This document shows positions 1-11,887 of a stretch of DNA of 64,000 nt, one piece after another (positions within the stretch are counted from its first letter, which is position 1; every line of letters starts with the position of its first letter). The position numbers and the translations under genes were made by a program. The notes beneath the pieces are model-generated. The model was given only the letters and a program-made list of their open reading frames with translations. It did not search any database and was not told where the DNA came from. Source of the DNA: Diphasiastrum complanatum (Eukaryota > Streptophyta > Lycopodiopsida > Lycopodiales > Lycopodiaceae); contig CM055102.1 of NCBI GenBank assembly GCA_029204225.1, positions 24,459,390 to 24,523,389 on the forward strand. The letters are read 5' to 3'.

Positions 1-1217
1 ATCTACGACTCCTTCGCTTCTGATCAGACGATGACTGTCTTTGACGCCTGAGGAACTCGCGATATCATACTGCACTTCCATCTATTTCAGAACTAAACTT
101 CATATTGATTGTCCAGTAATACCACATACACAAACTGTTTCTAATCTCTTCGGTGGAATGTACTCTCGTTTTTGTGAGTATGAACTAATTTTTAAGATCC
201 TGTTGGGCAATCAAAACACTTAAAGCTGTGATTATACTTAGCATAAGCTTTCTATTAGACTGTTTTTGCATCTAGCAGCTGATTGTAACAGGAGAGTTGT
301 TCCGCAATATTCTTGCTCTCTTCTCCATTCACGTTCTCTATTCTTATCTTGCCCCATCAGTTTTGGCCTCTTCTTTGACAAAGATCACACACCAAATCAC
401 CTCAGATAAATTTGCCCATCATTAGGAATACAGATTTCATAGTGCCAAATCCATCAATACCTTGTGTGAGTTCTTTGAAGCTCATCCTTGTCAAAAAACA
501 TTAACTCAAACAAAACTTTTTCACAAAAAACTTTAGAACAAAACTCGCCCACTGTCATTATGGCTCCAAAATCAGTTGAACGAGTTCCTAAGACCTGTGC
601 GAATTCCTTCCAGTGAAAAAAGTTTGACTTTTGAGCAGTCAATGCCATTTTTGTCATTTTTGGTCAAACCAAACTCGCACTTATGCTGAGGACCACAACT
701 GAAATTCACCCATGCTATTTTTAGTTTCCTTAGTAAATTTCCAACTCATCTATACCCTATGCGAAGTTATCTAGATAGGAAAAAGTGCTCCTGGGTGACT
801 TTAAGTGATTCTTTCCATAAATAGAACTCGCACAACTACCTGCACTGCTATGCAAAACTCGCACATAGCCTTAGGAACTCGCCCATAGTGAGACAAATAT
901 GTTGAGGGTTGAAACCAAAAAAAGGTTGAAATTTTTTTTTTGTCTGAACCACAAGGACCTTGATTTCTTATTCAAATATTGAGGTTCAGAACTCGCACAC
1001 TGTACCCTTGACTGAGCCAACTATTTTTTGAGACCTTAAAAACCTATGCGAGTTTTGTTTGTGCTGTGAACCAAGAATTTCCAGAGAAGTTGCCAGTTTT
1101 ATCCTATATAGTTGTTGACCACCTACTGTGTGCGTCCGTTGCAACATCACTCTCTGCCGGTTGAATTCCTGTCCTATTACTGATATCACCTTGGCGAGAT
1201 GACTAATTATAGGCGAC
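1..1217. other. Non-coding leader region with repeated AACTCGC motif
   Basis: No gene is visible. The stretch precedes the gag remnant of the outer Ty3/gypsy element and is probably its leader or LTR. The 7-mer AACTCGC occurs seven times on the plus strand (near 54, 542, 672, 825, 856, 876 and 990) and once inverted (1048), usually followed by AC or CC. I could not find LTR borders or a primer-binding site. Confidence 0.5.
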
Positions 1218-2518
1218 ATGAGTAAGGAACCTGAAGGTGCCCCTGCTCCACGAATTGAAAAAAGAATCTCGAGGATGGATGCATCAAAATACGATAGAGG
1301 ATCCGACCCAATCAGACTTCTCTAAGATTTTAAAGATGGCTACAAATTATATGGCGATACTTCTGAGAATGAAAAATTACGCCTATTTTCTATGATATTA
1401 CTTGGGGACACTAAGGAATGGTATCTCAATATTGAAGAATCTGATATAGTTTCCTGGGAAACCCTTATTGTAGCCTCACCAAACGATTCAAACTTCGAAG
1501 TTGACTATCTCACATCAAGATGAGGAGGAACGAATCTATACACACCTACATTGAGCTCTTTAAGCGTCTCGAGGTGGAATGCGTTGATGAGAAAATCACA
1601 AAAAAAATGGCTATCAAACTCTTTTTGGTAGGTTAACCTAAATCTATCAAAAGAGAACTTAAATTAGCCGACTCATACGACCAACTGAAAGAAGTAATGG
1701 ATGACGCCATCAGAGAAGAAGATGAAGGATCCGATGATGACTATGATCATCGTGATCACAAGGGAAAAGCTCCTATTAAAAATGATCCACACTCTGAGCA
1801 CACCTCTAGTTCTACTTCCACTGATCTGCTACACCATATGGGTACCTGGCAAAAAACTCAGCAAGCCCAAATGGATAAGCTTACAGCTGATTTCCAAAAG
1901 GTGCTTAAAGATATGGCTGACAAGACCTATCCTTTCTAGAAGAATGTTTGGTGCCCTATATGTTCTCAAAACCATACTGCCAACGAGTGCCCACATGTGA
2001 AAACATATTTCCCGCAAAAGGGAAGACCAATGTATAGGCATTACCGACTCCCTGGCCCACCACCTTACAATCCTCAACAGACTTATCAGTGACCAGGATG
2101 ATTTCAGCCAAGACCTCCAGGCCCGCAGTAGTTTCAGCCTAAACAGCCTTATGTAGTGAATCAACCTCAGCCACAAGCACCTGCTCACTACGTTGATCTC
2201 GATTATGTTGATCCAACTACATATTACGTTGAAGAAACCCAAGATGCTAGTTATCAAGTGGACCTGACATACCAATATGACGCTACTACTATCACTTATG
2301 ATCCAAACCAATCATACTATGCAACTCCACAAGTAAGTTATGTAGCACAACCCATGCCTGCCTTGAGGGGTTGTTTTGTTTGTGATAGCAGACATCCTAG
2401 AATCCGTTGTTCTGATAAGCTTAAATTCCCACCTCTATGTGAAAACTGCAAAATCGAGCACCATACGAAAGACTGCCCATATCGACCTAAACCTTCTTTC
2501 CCAGTTTGTTCAATTTAG
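1218..2518 (+). pseudogene. gag remnant with three zinc knuckles (outer Ty3/gypsy)
   Basis: The reading starts at ATG 1218 and shows a gag-like segment (WYLNIEESDIVSWETL near 1420-1470) interrupted by stops at about 1323 and 1520. Three zinc knuckles of the form C-x2-C-x3-H-x4-C follow: CPICSQNHTANEC (about 1954-1992), CFVCDSRHPRIRC (about 2371-2409) and CENCKIEHHTKDC (about 2440-2478). The second and third lie in an open 120-codon stretch (2156-2518) rich in Tyr, Gln and Pro. Gag would form the particle and the knuckles bind RNA. Several frame changes mean no complete product. Confidence 0.75.
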
Positions 2519-2799
2519 GTCAAGAGCTTAGCAACTATGGTCATGACTAGAGTTCACAGAGCAGCCAGTCGCAAAATGGATAGATGACTTGATGATCCAG
2601 CTACTATACCTAGTGAGAACTCCGCTCCCTTAGTCTATCCTAATCCTATTGAGCAAATAAAACTCCGAGATGAGTTCCAGAAACAACTGCAAGACGTTGA
2701 TAATGAGACACACCTTACTCCACAACCCGTATGACCCACTCCGGAAGATTCTGTGATAGAAGGCACTGAAGTATGGGGTGACCTGCTCTAGGCTTCCAT

Positions 2800-3290
2800 G
2801 TGTTGTGGAAATATATTGGAAAATGGAGGCATGAGTTAGGCACCATGGACAAAACTCAAGACTTATCTCCTGAATTTCTTGAAGTCACCTTACACCTCAC
2901 AAACCCATTCGGTGAGCAAGGCAACATTAAGCTACCAACCATCCACTCAAACTCACGAGTAGTATCTACTATACTGGATGGGGTATCTAGAGTGAACATC
3001 ATATCCACTTCACTAATGAAAGAATGGGGACTACAAGATCATTTGAATAGGCCAAATTGTCAACTCTGAATGGCCGATTAAAGTGTCGTTTGACCACAAA
3101 ATTTGATACCAGGCGTGTTGGTCAAGATCGCCGGGTTGAGATCTACACTTGATCTGGTTGTTTTGGACATTGCTAACAATAACACCTACTCTTATGAACT
3201 CTTGCTCGGTCACCCTTGGCTTTCTAATGCTCATGTAGCACATGATTGGAATAAAGGATGAGTAACGTTTAGCAATGGAGACCAGTCAGT
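2800..3290 (+). pseudogene. Aspartic protease remnant (outer Ty3/gypsy)
   Basis: The segment STILDGVSRVNII (about 2965-3003) matches the catalytic loop of retroviral-type proteases, with D-G-V where D-[ST]-G is expected. LLGHPWL (near 3202-3222) matches the C-terminal LLGRPWL signature of plant Ty3 proteases. A frameshift separates the two. The protease would process the Gag-Pol polyprotein; this copy is inactive. Confidence 0.65.
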
Positions 3291-4099
3291 GACCATCGAT
3301 TCCATAGGAAAGATCAAGCCCACATGTGTGATAGATGATGGATCTTCCACTACCAAATCTCTGTTGGAACCATACCCTGAAACTCAGCCTACTGATATCA
3401 TCAATTGGAGTCATAGTTTAATCAGTTTCGTTGTATGTAGATGAAAAAAGTGTGTTGCAATTCTATCCACCCCATGACCTAGAATTTTTTTTTGACATGA
3501 CTATTTTAGAATACATGGGAGCGCTTCCACAACGTCTTATTTCAGAATCTCCTAAGCCATTATCGCCATTAGCAACAGTAAGCAGCGTCAAGATTGAGCC
3601 TATTAAGACTTAATGTGTCAAAAAACCTACCTTCGAGTGGGATATCCATGATTCGGAGTCACTTTTTGCGTTAGATGAGTCTCTTCTGCATGAAATACCT
3701 GATCCTAAACCCCATTTGCGAAAAGACCAACCATCATTTTTTAGTGATGTTTTGAAGAGAAAAATGGCTATGAAAGAGAAAATGAAACGTCCCATTGTAA
3801 TGGAACCACCCAAGGGTTGGACGCAGGTGTGTGACGATGCACCTTCAAGGCAAACATCTCCACCATCAGCTACCAAACCTTCCACTTCCAAGTTCACGAG
3901 GAAAATCAAGCCTAAGGTGCCTTGTGCACTAGAAGGCCCCGACATGCCACAATACTTCAAGGACTATACAATTGAGGATGTTACTATATAGCTTCCCCAA
4001 GCCCAATGTGAACCACAGAGGATGCCCCTTTTGATGGACCAGTCCGAACAGTCATGTTAAATTTGAAGGATCCAGAGGAAATGAGGACAAAATTGTCCA
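3291..4099 (+). other. Protease-RT linker of outer Ty3/gypsy element, decayed
   Basis: Two short open stretches (3431-3613 and 3716-3991) sit between protease and RT in the same orientation. They have no recognised domain; the second is Lys/Pro/Ser-rich. They are most simply the polyprotein linker. No independent gene is supported. Confidence 0.45.
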
Positions 4100-5045
4100 T
4101 ATAGGTGCCCACCAGAATCGAGAGCAACGTAGAGCACTAGAGAAACTGCTTCGAAGGTATCGCCATGTTTTTGCATGGTCATACAAGGATATGAAAGGTG
4201 TGAGTCCTAAGGTAGCCGTACATCCTATACCCTTACAACCTAATGCTACCCCGGTAGCTAGTCGTCCCTATAGAGGTAATCCCATCTATCGAGCCAAGAT
4301 CAAGGAAGAGTTACAACGCTTATTGGAGGCCGAGTTCATCTACGAGGTCGAACATACAAAATGGGTATCGCCAATCAAAATTGTACCTAAGAAAAATGGA
4401 AAGCTTCGAATTTGTGTAGATTTTAAAAAGTTAATGCAGTCACTAAATGTGACCATTTTCCTATTCCACTTGGAGAAGCCATATTAGAGAATCTAGTTGG
4501 AGATGAGGCTTATTCCCTCTCAGACGGCTTTAGCGGTTATAATATGATAGAAATAGCACTTGAAGATCAACACAAAACTGCTTTTGCCACGGAATGGGGG
4601 ACATTTTGTTGGAAGGTGATGGCCATTGGATTGTGTAACACTCCTAGTACCTTCCAACGAGTCATGCAAGCACCTTCATGACCTAATAGGAGACACACTA
4701 AAAGTCTACTTAGATGACCTAGGAGTTCACTCTGAAGCATCTAGACATTTAGCTGTACTTGAGAAAATATGCATTCAATGCCAAAGGTTTGGTATATCTC
4801 TAAATCCCGATAAATGCCAGATCTGGGTTACCCCTGGTTGTGTTTTAGGACATATCATATCCCATAATGGAATTGCCACTGATCCTGAAAAGGTTCGAGT
4901 AATTTTAGAGATGCCAATCCCTAAGACCGTGCATGAGGTCATGATTTTTATGGGCCATGCCAATTACTATCACTGTCACGTACGTGACTTTGCAGGAAGA
5001 TACGCCAGATGTATCAGCTAACCATCGATCCAAAATGGGTAGAAG
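4100..5045 (+). pseudogene. Reverse transcriptase remnant (outer Ty3/gypsy)
   Basis: Recognisable RT blocks: WVSPIKIVPKKNGKLRICVDF (about 4361-4423), SLSDGFSGYNMIEIALEDQHK (4514-4576), FATEWGTFCWKVMAIGLCN (4585-4640) and the catalytic box as VYLDD (about 4701-4715). GHANYY near 4953 marks the end of the RT thumb. Stops and frameshifts occur at about 4485, 4640-4680 and 5020. RT would copy element RNA into DNA in the cytoplasmic particle. Confidence 0.85.
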
Positions 5046-5540
5046 AGCATGGCCATGCGTTTCAAGATCTCAAATGCTCTAGCCAGTGCCCCCATTTTAC
5101 GAGCACCTGATTATTCTAAGGAATTCCATGTGCACATGGATGATTCCAAGTATGCCATCAGTGCTGTCTTGACGCAACCTGGTGAGGATTCCAAGGATTA
5201 TCCTATCCGATCCTTAAGTAGACAACTAATCCCGGCTGAGATGAATTATACCACTACCAAAAGGGAAGCAGTTGCTATGGTGTATGCGGTTCAAAAATTT
5301 CGCCATTATCTCTTAGGAAAACCCTTTGAGTTTTACATCGATCATCAGACATTATTATATCTTTTGAACAAGACATGCACAACTAGATGCATAGCACGCT
5401 AGTTGTTACTACTTCGAGAATTCGAGTTTTGAGTTGTTGTTAGAAGGCGTTCGCAACATTTTTTAGCTAATCATCTTTCATGAATCTCTAGTAATGGCAA
5501 ACCAACGGAAGATGTTAATGATGACCTTCTTGATGCTATC
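5046..5540 (+). pseudogene. RNase H remnant (outer Ty3/gypsy)
   Basis: The open stretch 5049-5402 contains FHVHMDDSKYAISAVLTQ, YPIRSLSRQLIPAEMNYTT and FYIDHQTLLYLL, the typical Ty3 RNase H strands. The usual VxxDAS motif is altered to VHMDDS. A stop at 5401 ends the frame; the next 140 bases continue the domain in poor condition. Confidence 0.8.
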
Positions 5541-5779
5541 TTGTTTCAAGTAGATTACACCCCAGTTTGGGCCCGTGACATCATTGAATACCCTACTATT
5601 GACCAAATGGATCCAAATCTACCTAAACCAACTCAGCGAGCATTGATTTATGAATCCACTCCCGACACCCTCATTGCCGGACAACTATATAAAAAAGGGA
5701 CGGATGGACTTATTCGTAGATGTCTCATCGAGGGTGAAACAACACCCATCATTTTCCTAACCCATGAAGTAAGTGGCCG
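5541..5779 (+). pseudogene. Integrase N-terminal part, left of the nested insertion
   Basis: The reading includes a linker typical between RNase H and integrase (QLYKKGTDGLIRRCL, about 5686-5730) and runs to the first histidine region (FLTHEV, 5754-5771). It is then cut by the left LTR of the chromovirus at 5780. The rest of the zinc-binding domain resumes at 15449. Confidence 0.75.
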
Positions 5780-6337
5780 TGTCTCATGTGTTGTATGTAT
5801 TTGGCCCACGAGTTTAGTAATGAATTAGCAAAAATAGCCATGGAGCTAAACTAGTAGAACTAGTCACTAGAATTGTTAATAAAAAGGCGCAAAAAACCAC
5901 ACCACCTTTGTATTGGTGGGAATTATAATAATGGTTGTAAGGCCCAAATAAAGGTAATAAGGCAAATGTTAATTAGAGGTACTAAAGGCCCACTATCAAT
6001 AGAGGAGGTCATGCTAATTTGGAGGCTATTCTACTTTTATAATTTTGAACTTTTGGTGATCTTGAAACTTCTCTTTGAGAGCTTTCTTGATAGTATTGAT
6101 GGTTCATGTGCCTACAATCACACGAGAGCTATGATCATGCTCTAGTTTTAGGCCTAATCTTATGAATGATCAATAATACTGAATATTGGATTTTATTTTT
6201 ACCTATTTTGGTGAAATTTTGCTACATTTAGTTAGTTTCTTGAATTTTGACTAGTTTCTTGATTTCTTGCATTTTCATGCTAATTTGATGCTTAATGAAT
6301 GGATTAGATGTTTGAATACTAAGTTTGGCACATGACA
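5780..6337 (+). repeat. 5' LTR of nested chromovirus
   Basis: It begins TGTCTCATG and ends CATGACA and pairs with 14887-15448. The stretch CCCACTATCAATAGAGGAGG near 5989 lies where an LTR promoter would be expected, but no clean TATA box is visible. The two LTRs differ by scattered substitutions and small indels, so the insertion is old. Confidence 0.92.
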
Positions 6338-6341
6338 ATTT

Positions 6342-6353
6342 TGGTATCAGAGC
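6342..6353 (+). promoter_or_regulatory. Primer-binding site, initiator tRNA-Met type
   Basis: TGGTATCAGAGC lies four bases after the LTR end and complements the 3' end of plant initiator methionine tRNA, the usual primer for minus-strand synthesis. Confidence 0.85.
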
Positions 6354-7620
6354 TTTAGATCCTTTCTCCATCAAATTTGGTGGATTTTGTTAAGTTTGGT
6401 AGAGTTTCTTGTTCTTGTTCTTGTTTTTTCAATTTCCAGCAAGTTTTGATTCAATTTTTGACCATTTAATCTTCATTTTTTTTGTGTGTGTGTAATTTCT
6501 AGTTGTAGATTAGTATATCTTTTGTTTAGCTTCTTGAAGGTACTGATATTTTCTGATTTGGAGCTATATTGGCCAATTTATGGCCATTATAGTGTTTTCT
6601 TTCCAATTTTAGCTAATTAAGTTTTTTCCAGTCTATTTTTATCCATTTTGGCTGTATTTTTGGCCGAATTTTATGACTATATTTCTATAGGATTGTAGAT
6701 CTCCTCTTAGCTTGAATCTGAGCCAATTTGGTTGAAAATTGAGGGAGATATGACAATTCTTGTGAAGGAGGTCTAAAACTAGTTTTTGGTAGGAATTTGG
6801 GAGAGAAGCACTGCAATTCTTCATTCTTGAAGTTTTGCTTCCTTGTAAATGTTTTTTCCATTTCTTCATTTCGAAGTTTTTGCCAACTCATTTAAAAAAA
6901 ATTTCTGACCTAATCCTACCTACCCCAAGCCTAAATCTAACTATCATTTAAAGAAAAACACACACACACACACACACACAAACCTGTTCTCCACGCACCC
7001 AGCGCCCTCTTCTCTACACATTCTGGACCAAGCCGAGTGGCCCTCGTTCTGATTTCGACCGAGCCCCTTAGCTCACTTCTCGACCGAGCCTTCTTCGAGG
7101 ACTTCTCGATCGAGCCCATCTCAATGAGTTCTCGACCTAGCCGAGCAAGTGGGCCTCTCTCACGACGCCCTTCTCCATGCAACCCCCAGGCCCCCGCCGC
7201 CCCGTAGCCTCCCTGTTGACATACTTCTTTTTCCTTCTTCTATCTTTCTCCCTGTCCATTCGGTACCATTCCTGCGCCCCTCTCAAGCAAATATCAAAAT
7301 ATTCCTTGCATATTCTACATGAAATATTCTTTCCCTTCCCCATTAACGTGCCTAGATTTTCCCTACTTCTTTAATGGTTTTTTCTATTTTTGTTATGAGC
7401 AACGGATTGCCCAAGTAACCAAGAAATTTTTTTTTGCCGTCATTTTTAAGATTTTTTTTGGGGGCTTTCTTTTATTTCACGGTTCAATATTTCAAAGAAA
7501 CCAATTTTTTTTTGTTTTTTGGTTAAGGCCCCTTCCTAAGTTCGATATTGCATCTTATTTTCCCTTTTATCAGTTTACCTCTAATTTTTCATATGATTTC
7601 GGAATTCAGTGGTATAAAAA
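6354..7620 (+). other. Chromovirus leader, non-coding
   Basis: T-rich leader sequence with a (CA)n run at 6959-6980 and a C-rich segment at 6985-7250. I see no gag reading in any frame. Short open frames here have no domain similarity and overlap low-complexity sequence. Confidence 0.6.
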
Positions 7621-8375
7621 AAAATGAAGATTGATCAATTCATGCTCAACACTTGGAAGTGGTTTTGGAATTGTTGCGGGAATATAAGTCAAGATGTCAA
7701 AACGTGAGTTCGCCCAACAAGAGATTTATGGTGACTAAAGATGGCATTAAGGTGGATCAACGTACGATCGAGGTGGTTAAAAATTGGAAGAGCCCTGAAA
7801 TTTTGTGACATTTAAGAGGATTTTTGGGATTTGCATCTTATTATCGGTGATTTATATTCAATTTTTCAAGGATAACAACAGCACTCACGCACTTGTTGAG
7901 AAAAGGAAAACTCAAGTGGAGTGAAGATGCTCAGAGGAGCTTCAATCAATTAAAGGAGGCTTTGGTGAATGCTCCAATTTTGGTACAACCAGACTTCAGT
8001 TTACCTTTTAAGGTGACTATTGATGCAAGTGGAGTGGATTAGGACCATACTAAGTCAAAAGGATGGTGTGATTGCCTATGAGAGACAAAAATTGACCGAC
8101 AAGGAGATGTCATATCCTATGCATGACAAGGAGATGTTGGCTATGATTCATGCATTGAAAAAATGGCGACACTAGTTTTATGGGTCAAAATTCATCATTA
8201 AAAGTGATCACCATAGCCTTAAGTATTTCCTAAGTCAGAATCAGCCTACAGACAAACAAAAGAGATGGTTAGCACAAGTTCAAGCATATGACTTTGTTAT
8301 TGAATATCTCAAGGGGAAGGAAAATCAAGCTGCTAATGCTTTTATCAACGTTGTAGAGAATGCAAATGTGTAATA
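7621..8375 (+). pseudogene. RT C-terminus and RNase H remnant (chromovirus)
   Basis: Starting near 7640 the plus strand reads the late RT: VTKDGIKVDQRTIEVVKNW, then LRGFLGFASYYR (about 7810-7848), THLLRKGKLKWSEDAQRSF and FKVTIDASG (about 8010-8035). RNase H continues to about 8370 with several stops and shifts. The catalytic YVDD part of RT is missing because of the upstream deletion. Confidence 0.82.
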
Positions 8376-9660
8376 TAGGCCAATCTTTAGAGGAGTATAT
8401 AACTGTTCTCCAAGATGCATAGGAGAATTGCATGTCCTCAAAACAAGATCAGGCCTCACAAGGGGTATGTTGCATGTTAGAAAAATGCATGCTGAGTCCC
8501 CTCATTTCATTGGAAAATGACTAGAAGTCCGTCATCTTGGATGAGTATACTAAGGATGTAACTTTGATGCAAATTATGGAAAACTTATTGGATCCCAAAG
8601 TTGGAGAACAACCTTGTCACCAACTCAAAGATGAAATTTTGTTATACAAAAATAAAAGGATACTCCTAGTGCCAAATTCAAAGTTGGTACCTCAAATTTT
8701 TATAAAAAACATTCATCTCCTAGTGCTGGTCACTCGGGAATGCTAAAGATCTATCAAAAAGTTAAAAGCCTTTTCAAATGGCAAGGAATGAAGCAAGATA
8801 TCTATAAGCTGGTTAGGGAATGCATCTCATGCCAGATCCATAGATTAGAACATGTGAAGAAACCTAGGTTGTTACAACCACTATCGGTTCCTTCTCAACG
8901 GTGGGAAAGCATTAGTATGGATTTCATCCCATCTCTTCCCACAACATTAGGAGGATTCAATGGAATCTATGTAGTGGTGGACCGGCTGACGAAATATGGC
9001 CATTTCATTCCCTACAAGACTACTTATGGTGCAGCACAGGTGGCACAACTATTTCTTAAGACTATTTTTAAATTGCATGGATTGCCAAAGGAAATAGTGT
9101 GTGATAGAGATCCGAGATTTGCTAAACAGTTTTGGAAGGAGATGATGGAAAAAATAAAAGACCAAACTATGTTTGAGTACTGCATTCCACCCCAAGACTG
9201 ATGGACAGACCAAAAGGGTAATCAATAGTTGGAATGTTGCTTGAGGCATTTCGTGGCAAACCAACAAACACAAAGTGATTGGTTGCATTTGGTAGAGTCA
9301 GTTACAACTCAACACCCCACATGTTGATTGGAATGACACCGTTTTATGCATTGTACGGATGTAAACCTACAACGTCAATTGACATGGAGTTAGCGAATGT
9401 AACCATGGCGGTAGCAGCAGATGAACTATAGAACATGAAAAACATCCTTAAGGCAAATTAGAATCATATGCGAGAGGCTCAACAAAAGATGAAATATTAC
9501 ACGAACAAGCTTTGATCATTTAGGGAATTTCAAGAAGGGCATTATGTGTATTTATGATTACAACCCTATCGCCAATCAGTATTAAAGAAAACCAAGAGCG
9601 AGAAGCTATCTGCACAATTCTATGGGCCATTTCAAATTCTCAAAAGGGTGGGTAAACTAG
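8376..9660 (+). pseudogene. Integrase remnant (chromovirus)
   Basis: The zinc-binding domain begins near 8722 (AGHSGMLKIYQKV) and includes CISCQ at about 8822. The core follows in an open stretch 8740-9201: SMDFIPSLP holds the first catalytic Asp and IVCDRDPRFAKQFWKEMM the second. A frameshift near 9190 and later stops break the third catalytic region and the C-terminal GPFQIL segment (about 9628). Integration would be nuclear; this copy is inactive. The reading is cut at 9660 by the copia-type insertion and resumes at 14533. Confidence 0.88.
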
Positions 9661-9665
9661 CATAT
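9661..9665. repeat. Target-site duplication CATAT (left)
   Basis: CATAT immediately precedes the 5' LTR and is repeated at 14528-14532 after the 3' LTR. Five bases is the usual length for copia integrases. Confidence 0.9.
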
Positions 9666-10357
9666 TGTGAAGAATTGCCAAAAATTGGCAAATCTAGCTT
9701 GATCAAAAACCATGTAGTATAATGTAAATTTTGTACATAAGTGGATTCCACACATGTGAGGCCAAGATGCCACATGGAAATTCAGTCCTAATCTAGGTTA
9801 GGTCAAGTCAAGAGATTTGGTCATGTATATTTGGTGGTCATCCCTACTTTATAGGACCTACACCTAAGTTTAAGGTGAAAATTTAACCAACTAGCTACCT
9901 ACCAAGCATAACTCTAGGATCTAGGCTAGGGTTTCATTTTAGGGCAAGAAGAGTGAGTTAACTTCCTTATTACATTCTGGAAATCCACCTAACTTCAAGA
10001 AGGAAGTCGAATTTGCTACGTATTCCAAGCTCCCATAGTGAGAAGATAGAAAATTTTTGGAGCTCATTGGCAATTTCAAGCTAGTTCACTATGTACATTG
10101 AGTTTTTGTGATCCAAATGAAACCAAATCAATTTCTACTTGTTTCTTAGGGTTCTACAGCCTGTAGTACACATGTGTGGACTCGGATTTGGGTATTTTAT
10201 CTTGTTTATTGATTATCCATACTTGTTATGTGTCAAATTGCTAATCTAGATCAAGATTTATTGTCTAGTTTTTTGATACATTGTTAAGCAAGCACATAAT
10301 CTCTCTTGTGGATCTTATAAGATCCATTTTTGGTCCTCAAAGTATAGTACTTTCACA
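9666..10357 (+). repeat. 5' LTR of element A
   Basis: It begins TGTGAAGAATTGCC and ends ACTTTCACA and matches 13834-14527 closely, differing by a few substitutions and small indels. It contains the palindromic ACACATGTGT (near 10168) and a similar CACACATGTG near 9712. The site follows CTACAGCCTGTAG, itself an inverted repeat. Confidence 0.95.
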
Positions 10358-10370
10358 TGGTATCAGAGCC
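10358..10370 (+). promoter_or_regulatory. Primer-binding site of element A
   Basis: TGGTATCAGAGCC directly abuts the LTR end and complements the 3' end of initiator tRNA-Met. Confidence 0.92.
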
Positions 10371-11137
10371 AAGTACAAGGGCTTTGATCTTAGATCCATT
10401 CAAATCCATTTTTAGCAGTTTTGTGTGCTAAAAACTAGTCTTGTGAGGGCGAGTTTGGTGCTAAATTTTGGTGGTAGGAATTGATCCCAAACTTCTTTAG
10501 GATCAAATTCCATACTATTACCATGTGTGGGCACTTCTGAACCAGCATTAAATGCACTATATTCATTTGATCCAAAGAAATACAATTTGTGAGCTTTTGA
10601 TGTAATTTTTGGTGAAAATCTTAGGATAAGCTACCAAGATTGAGTGCCATTGATTAGATTCGACTTATGGTCATGAGATCTAATTAATCTAGGCTGAAAT
10701 CAGGTCCTCTAAACTTGTTTTACAGGTCTTGAAAGTACATCAAAAAGTGTGAGAGAGATTTAGTCATGTTATTGTCCAAAAATGGCCACTTCTTGGCAAG
10801 ATTTGATTGTAAGTAGATTTCACATCATCTTATCTTCATTATAACTTTGTGAAGGAGTGCTAGAACTGAGATTATAGGTCCATTTGTTGGATTAGAAATC
10901 TAATTTGAGTGAAACACTACAAGAGAGAGACCTTAGTGAGTTTCTAGAGGCAATCAAATCCATTTCTTGGCAAGATTTGTTTGAAAGTAGTTTTCACTTC
11001 ATCTTATCTTCATTCTAGCTTTATGAGGGAGTGATAGAATTGTAATTATAAGTCCATTTGTTGGATTAGAAATCAAATTTTAGTGAGACATTGCAAGTGT
11101 GAAACCTTTGTGATTTCAAGTCAATCAAATCTATTTC
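10371..11137 (+). other. Leader of element A, with an internal duplication
   Basis: Non-coding leader between primer-binding site and gag. A diverged repeat is visible: TTGGCAAGATTTG followed by TTCATCTTATCTTCATT-like text occurs near 10793-10850 and again near 10966-11015, each followed by a 'tccatttgttggattagaaa' phrase. No ORF of note. Confidence 0.6.
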
Positions 11138-11887
11138 TTGTTTGTAGAAGTCACTAGTAAGATGGGATCTGATGGAGCATACCTTCTAGAAGCTAGTGAG
11201 AGATTGGATTCTACAAATTATGCTATTTGGAAGGTTAGGATGGAGTCACTCTTGGTGCTCCAAGACCTTTATGAGTTCTTGATTGAAGATGAAGATGAAC
11301 CTCTAGGTGCACAGGAGTTAGCTAGATACAAGAAGAGATCTAGGCTTGCACTTCATTGTGTGAAGATGAATGTGAGCAATGATTTGTTGAGAGAAGTATC
11401 AGCATGTACTAGTGCTAAAGAGGCTTGGAAGTCTTTAAAATCAATCTATGAATCTAGTAATACTTCAAGAGTACTCATGCTTAGAAATCAGATTTTGCAA
11501 AGCAGGAGGAGAAGTGAGGAGAGTGCACAGGATTATGTACTCAGAATCAAGTCTTTAAATAGGGAGTTGGCTTCCATTGGAGAGAAGATTCATGATGGAG
11601 AGCTTGTACAAATTGTCCTTCATGGTCTAGGAGATGACTTTGCAAATTTGGTCCAAAGTTTTGCCATCCAAGACACTTTGCCGACTATAGAGAGACTTAA
11701 TAGTGTATTAGTGGCTGAAGAGTGTAGGATGCTCCACACCAAGGCAAGAATGAGTTCATTGTCTTTGCAGGATGGAGATGAGAAAGCCAATTTCTCATTC
11801 AAGGGCAAAAAGAAGACCAATGGAAAGAAGAAGCATCCCAAGGAGGCCAAAGAAGAGGATGATGCAACGAGCTCAAAGGACAAGTAA
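11138..11887 (+). CDS. Copia-type Gag polyprotein, element A
   Basis: An open frame of about 249 codons. The N-terminal segment (SERLDSTNYAIWKVRMESLL) and the middle (EAWKSLKSIYESSNTSRVLMLR, ESAQDYVLRIKSLNRELASIG) are characteristic of the copia Gag family (UBN2/DUF4219). The true start may be the ATG at 11162 (MGSDGAYLL), since codon one at 11138 is not ATG. The C-terminus is Lys-rich. A stop at 11885 cuts the frame just before the zinc knuckle, which is read one frame over, so a single-base loss has separated gag from protease. Gag would assemble cytoplasmic particles and package element RNA. Confidence 0.88.
   Translation: MFVEVTSKMGSDGAYLLEASERLDSTNYAIWKVRMESLLVLQDLYEFLIEDEDEPLGAQELARYKKRSRLALHCVKMNVSNDLLREVSACTSAKEAWKSLKSIYESSNTSRVLMLRNQILQSRRRSEESAQDYVLRIKSLNRELASIGEKIHDGELVQIVLHGLGDDFANLVQSFAIQDTLPTIERLNSVLVAEECRMLHTKARMSSLSLQDGDEKANFSFKGKKKTNGKKKHPKEAKEEDDATSSKDK

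Noticed and set aside
1829-2311. 160-codon minus-strand ORF
   Set aside because: It is antisense to the gag remnant with its zinc knuckles and has no family resemblance.
5771-5779. Target-site duplication for the chromovirus
   Set aside because: The five bases before the left LTR (GGCCG) do not match those after the right LTR (CAATG); AGTGG/AATGG is only a shifted near match.
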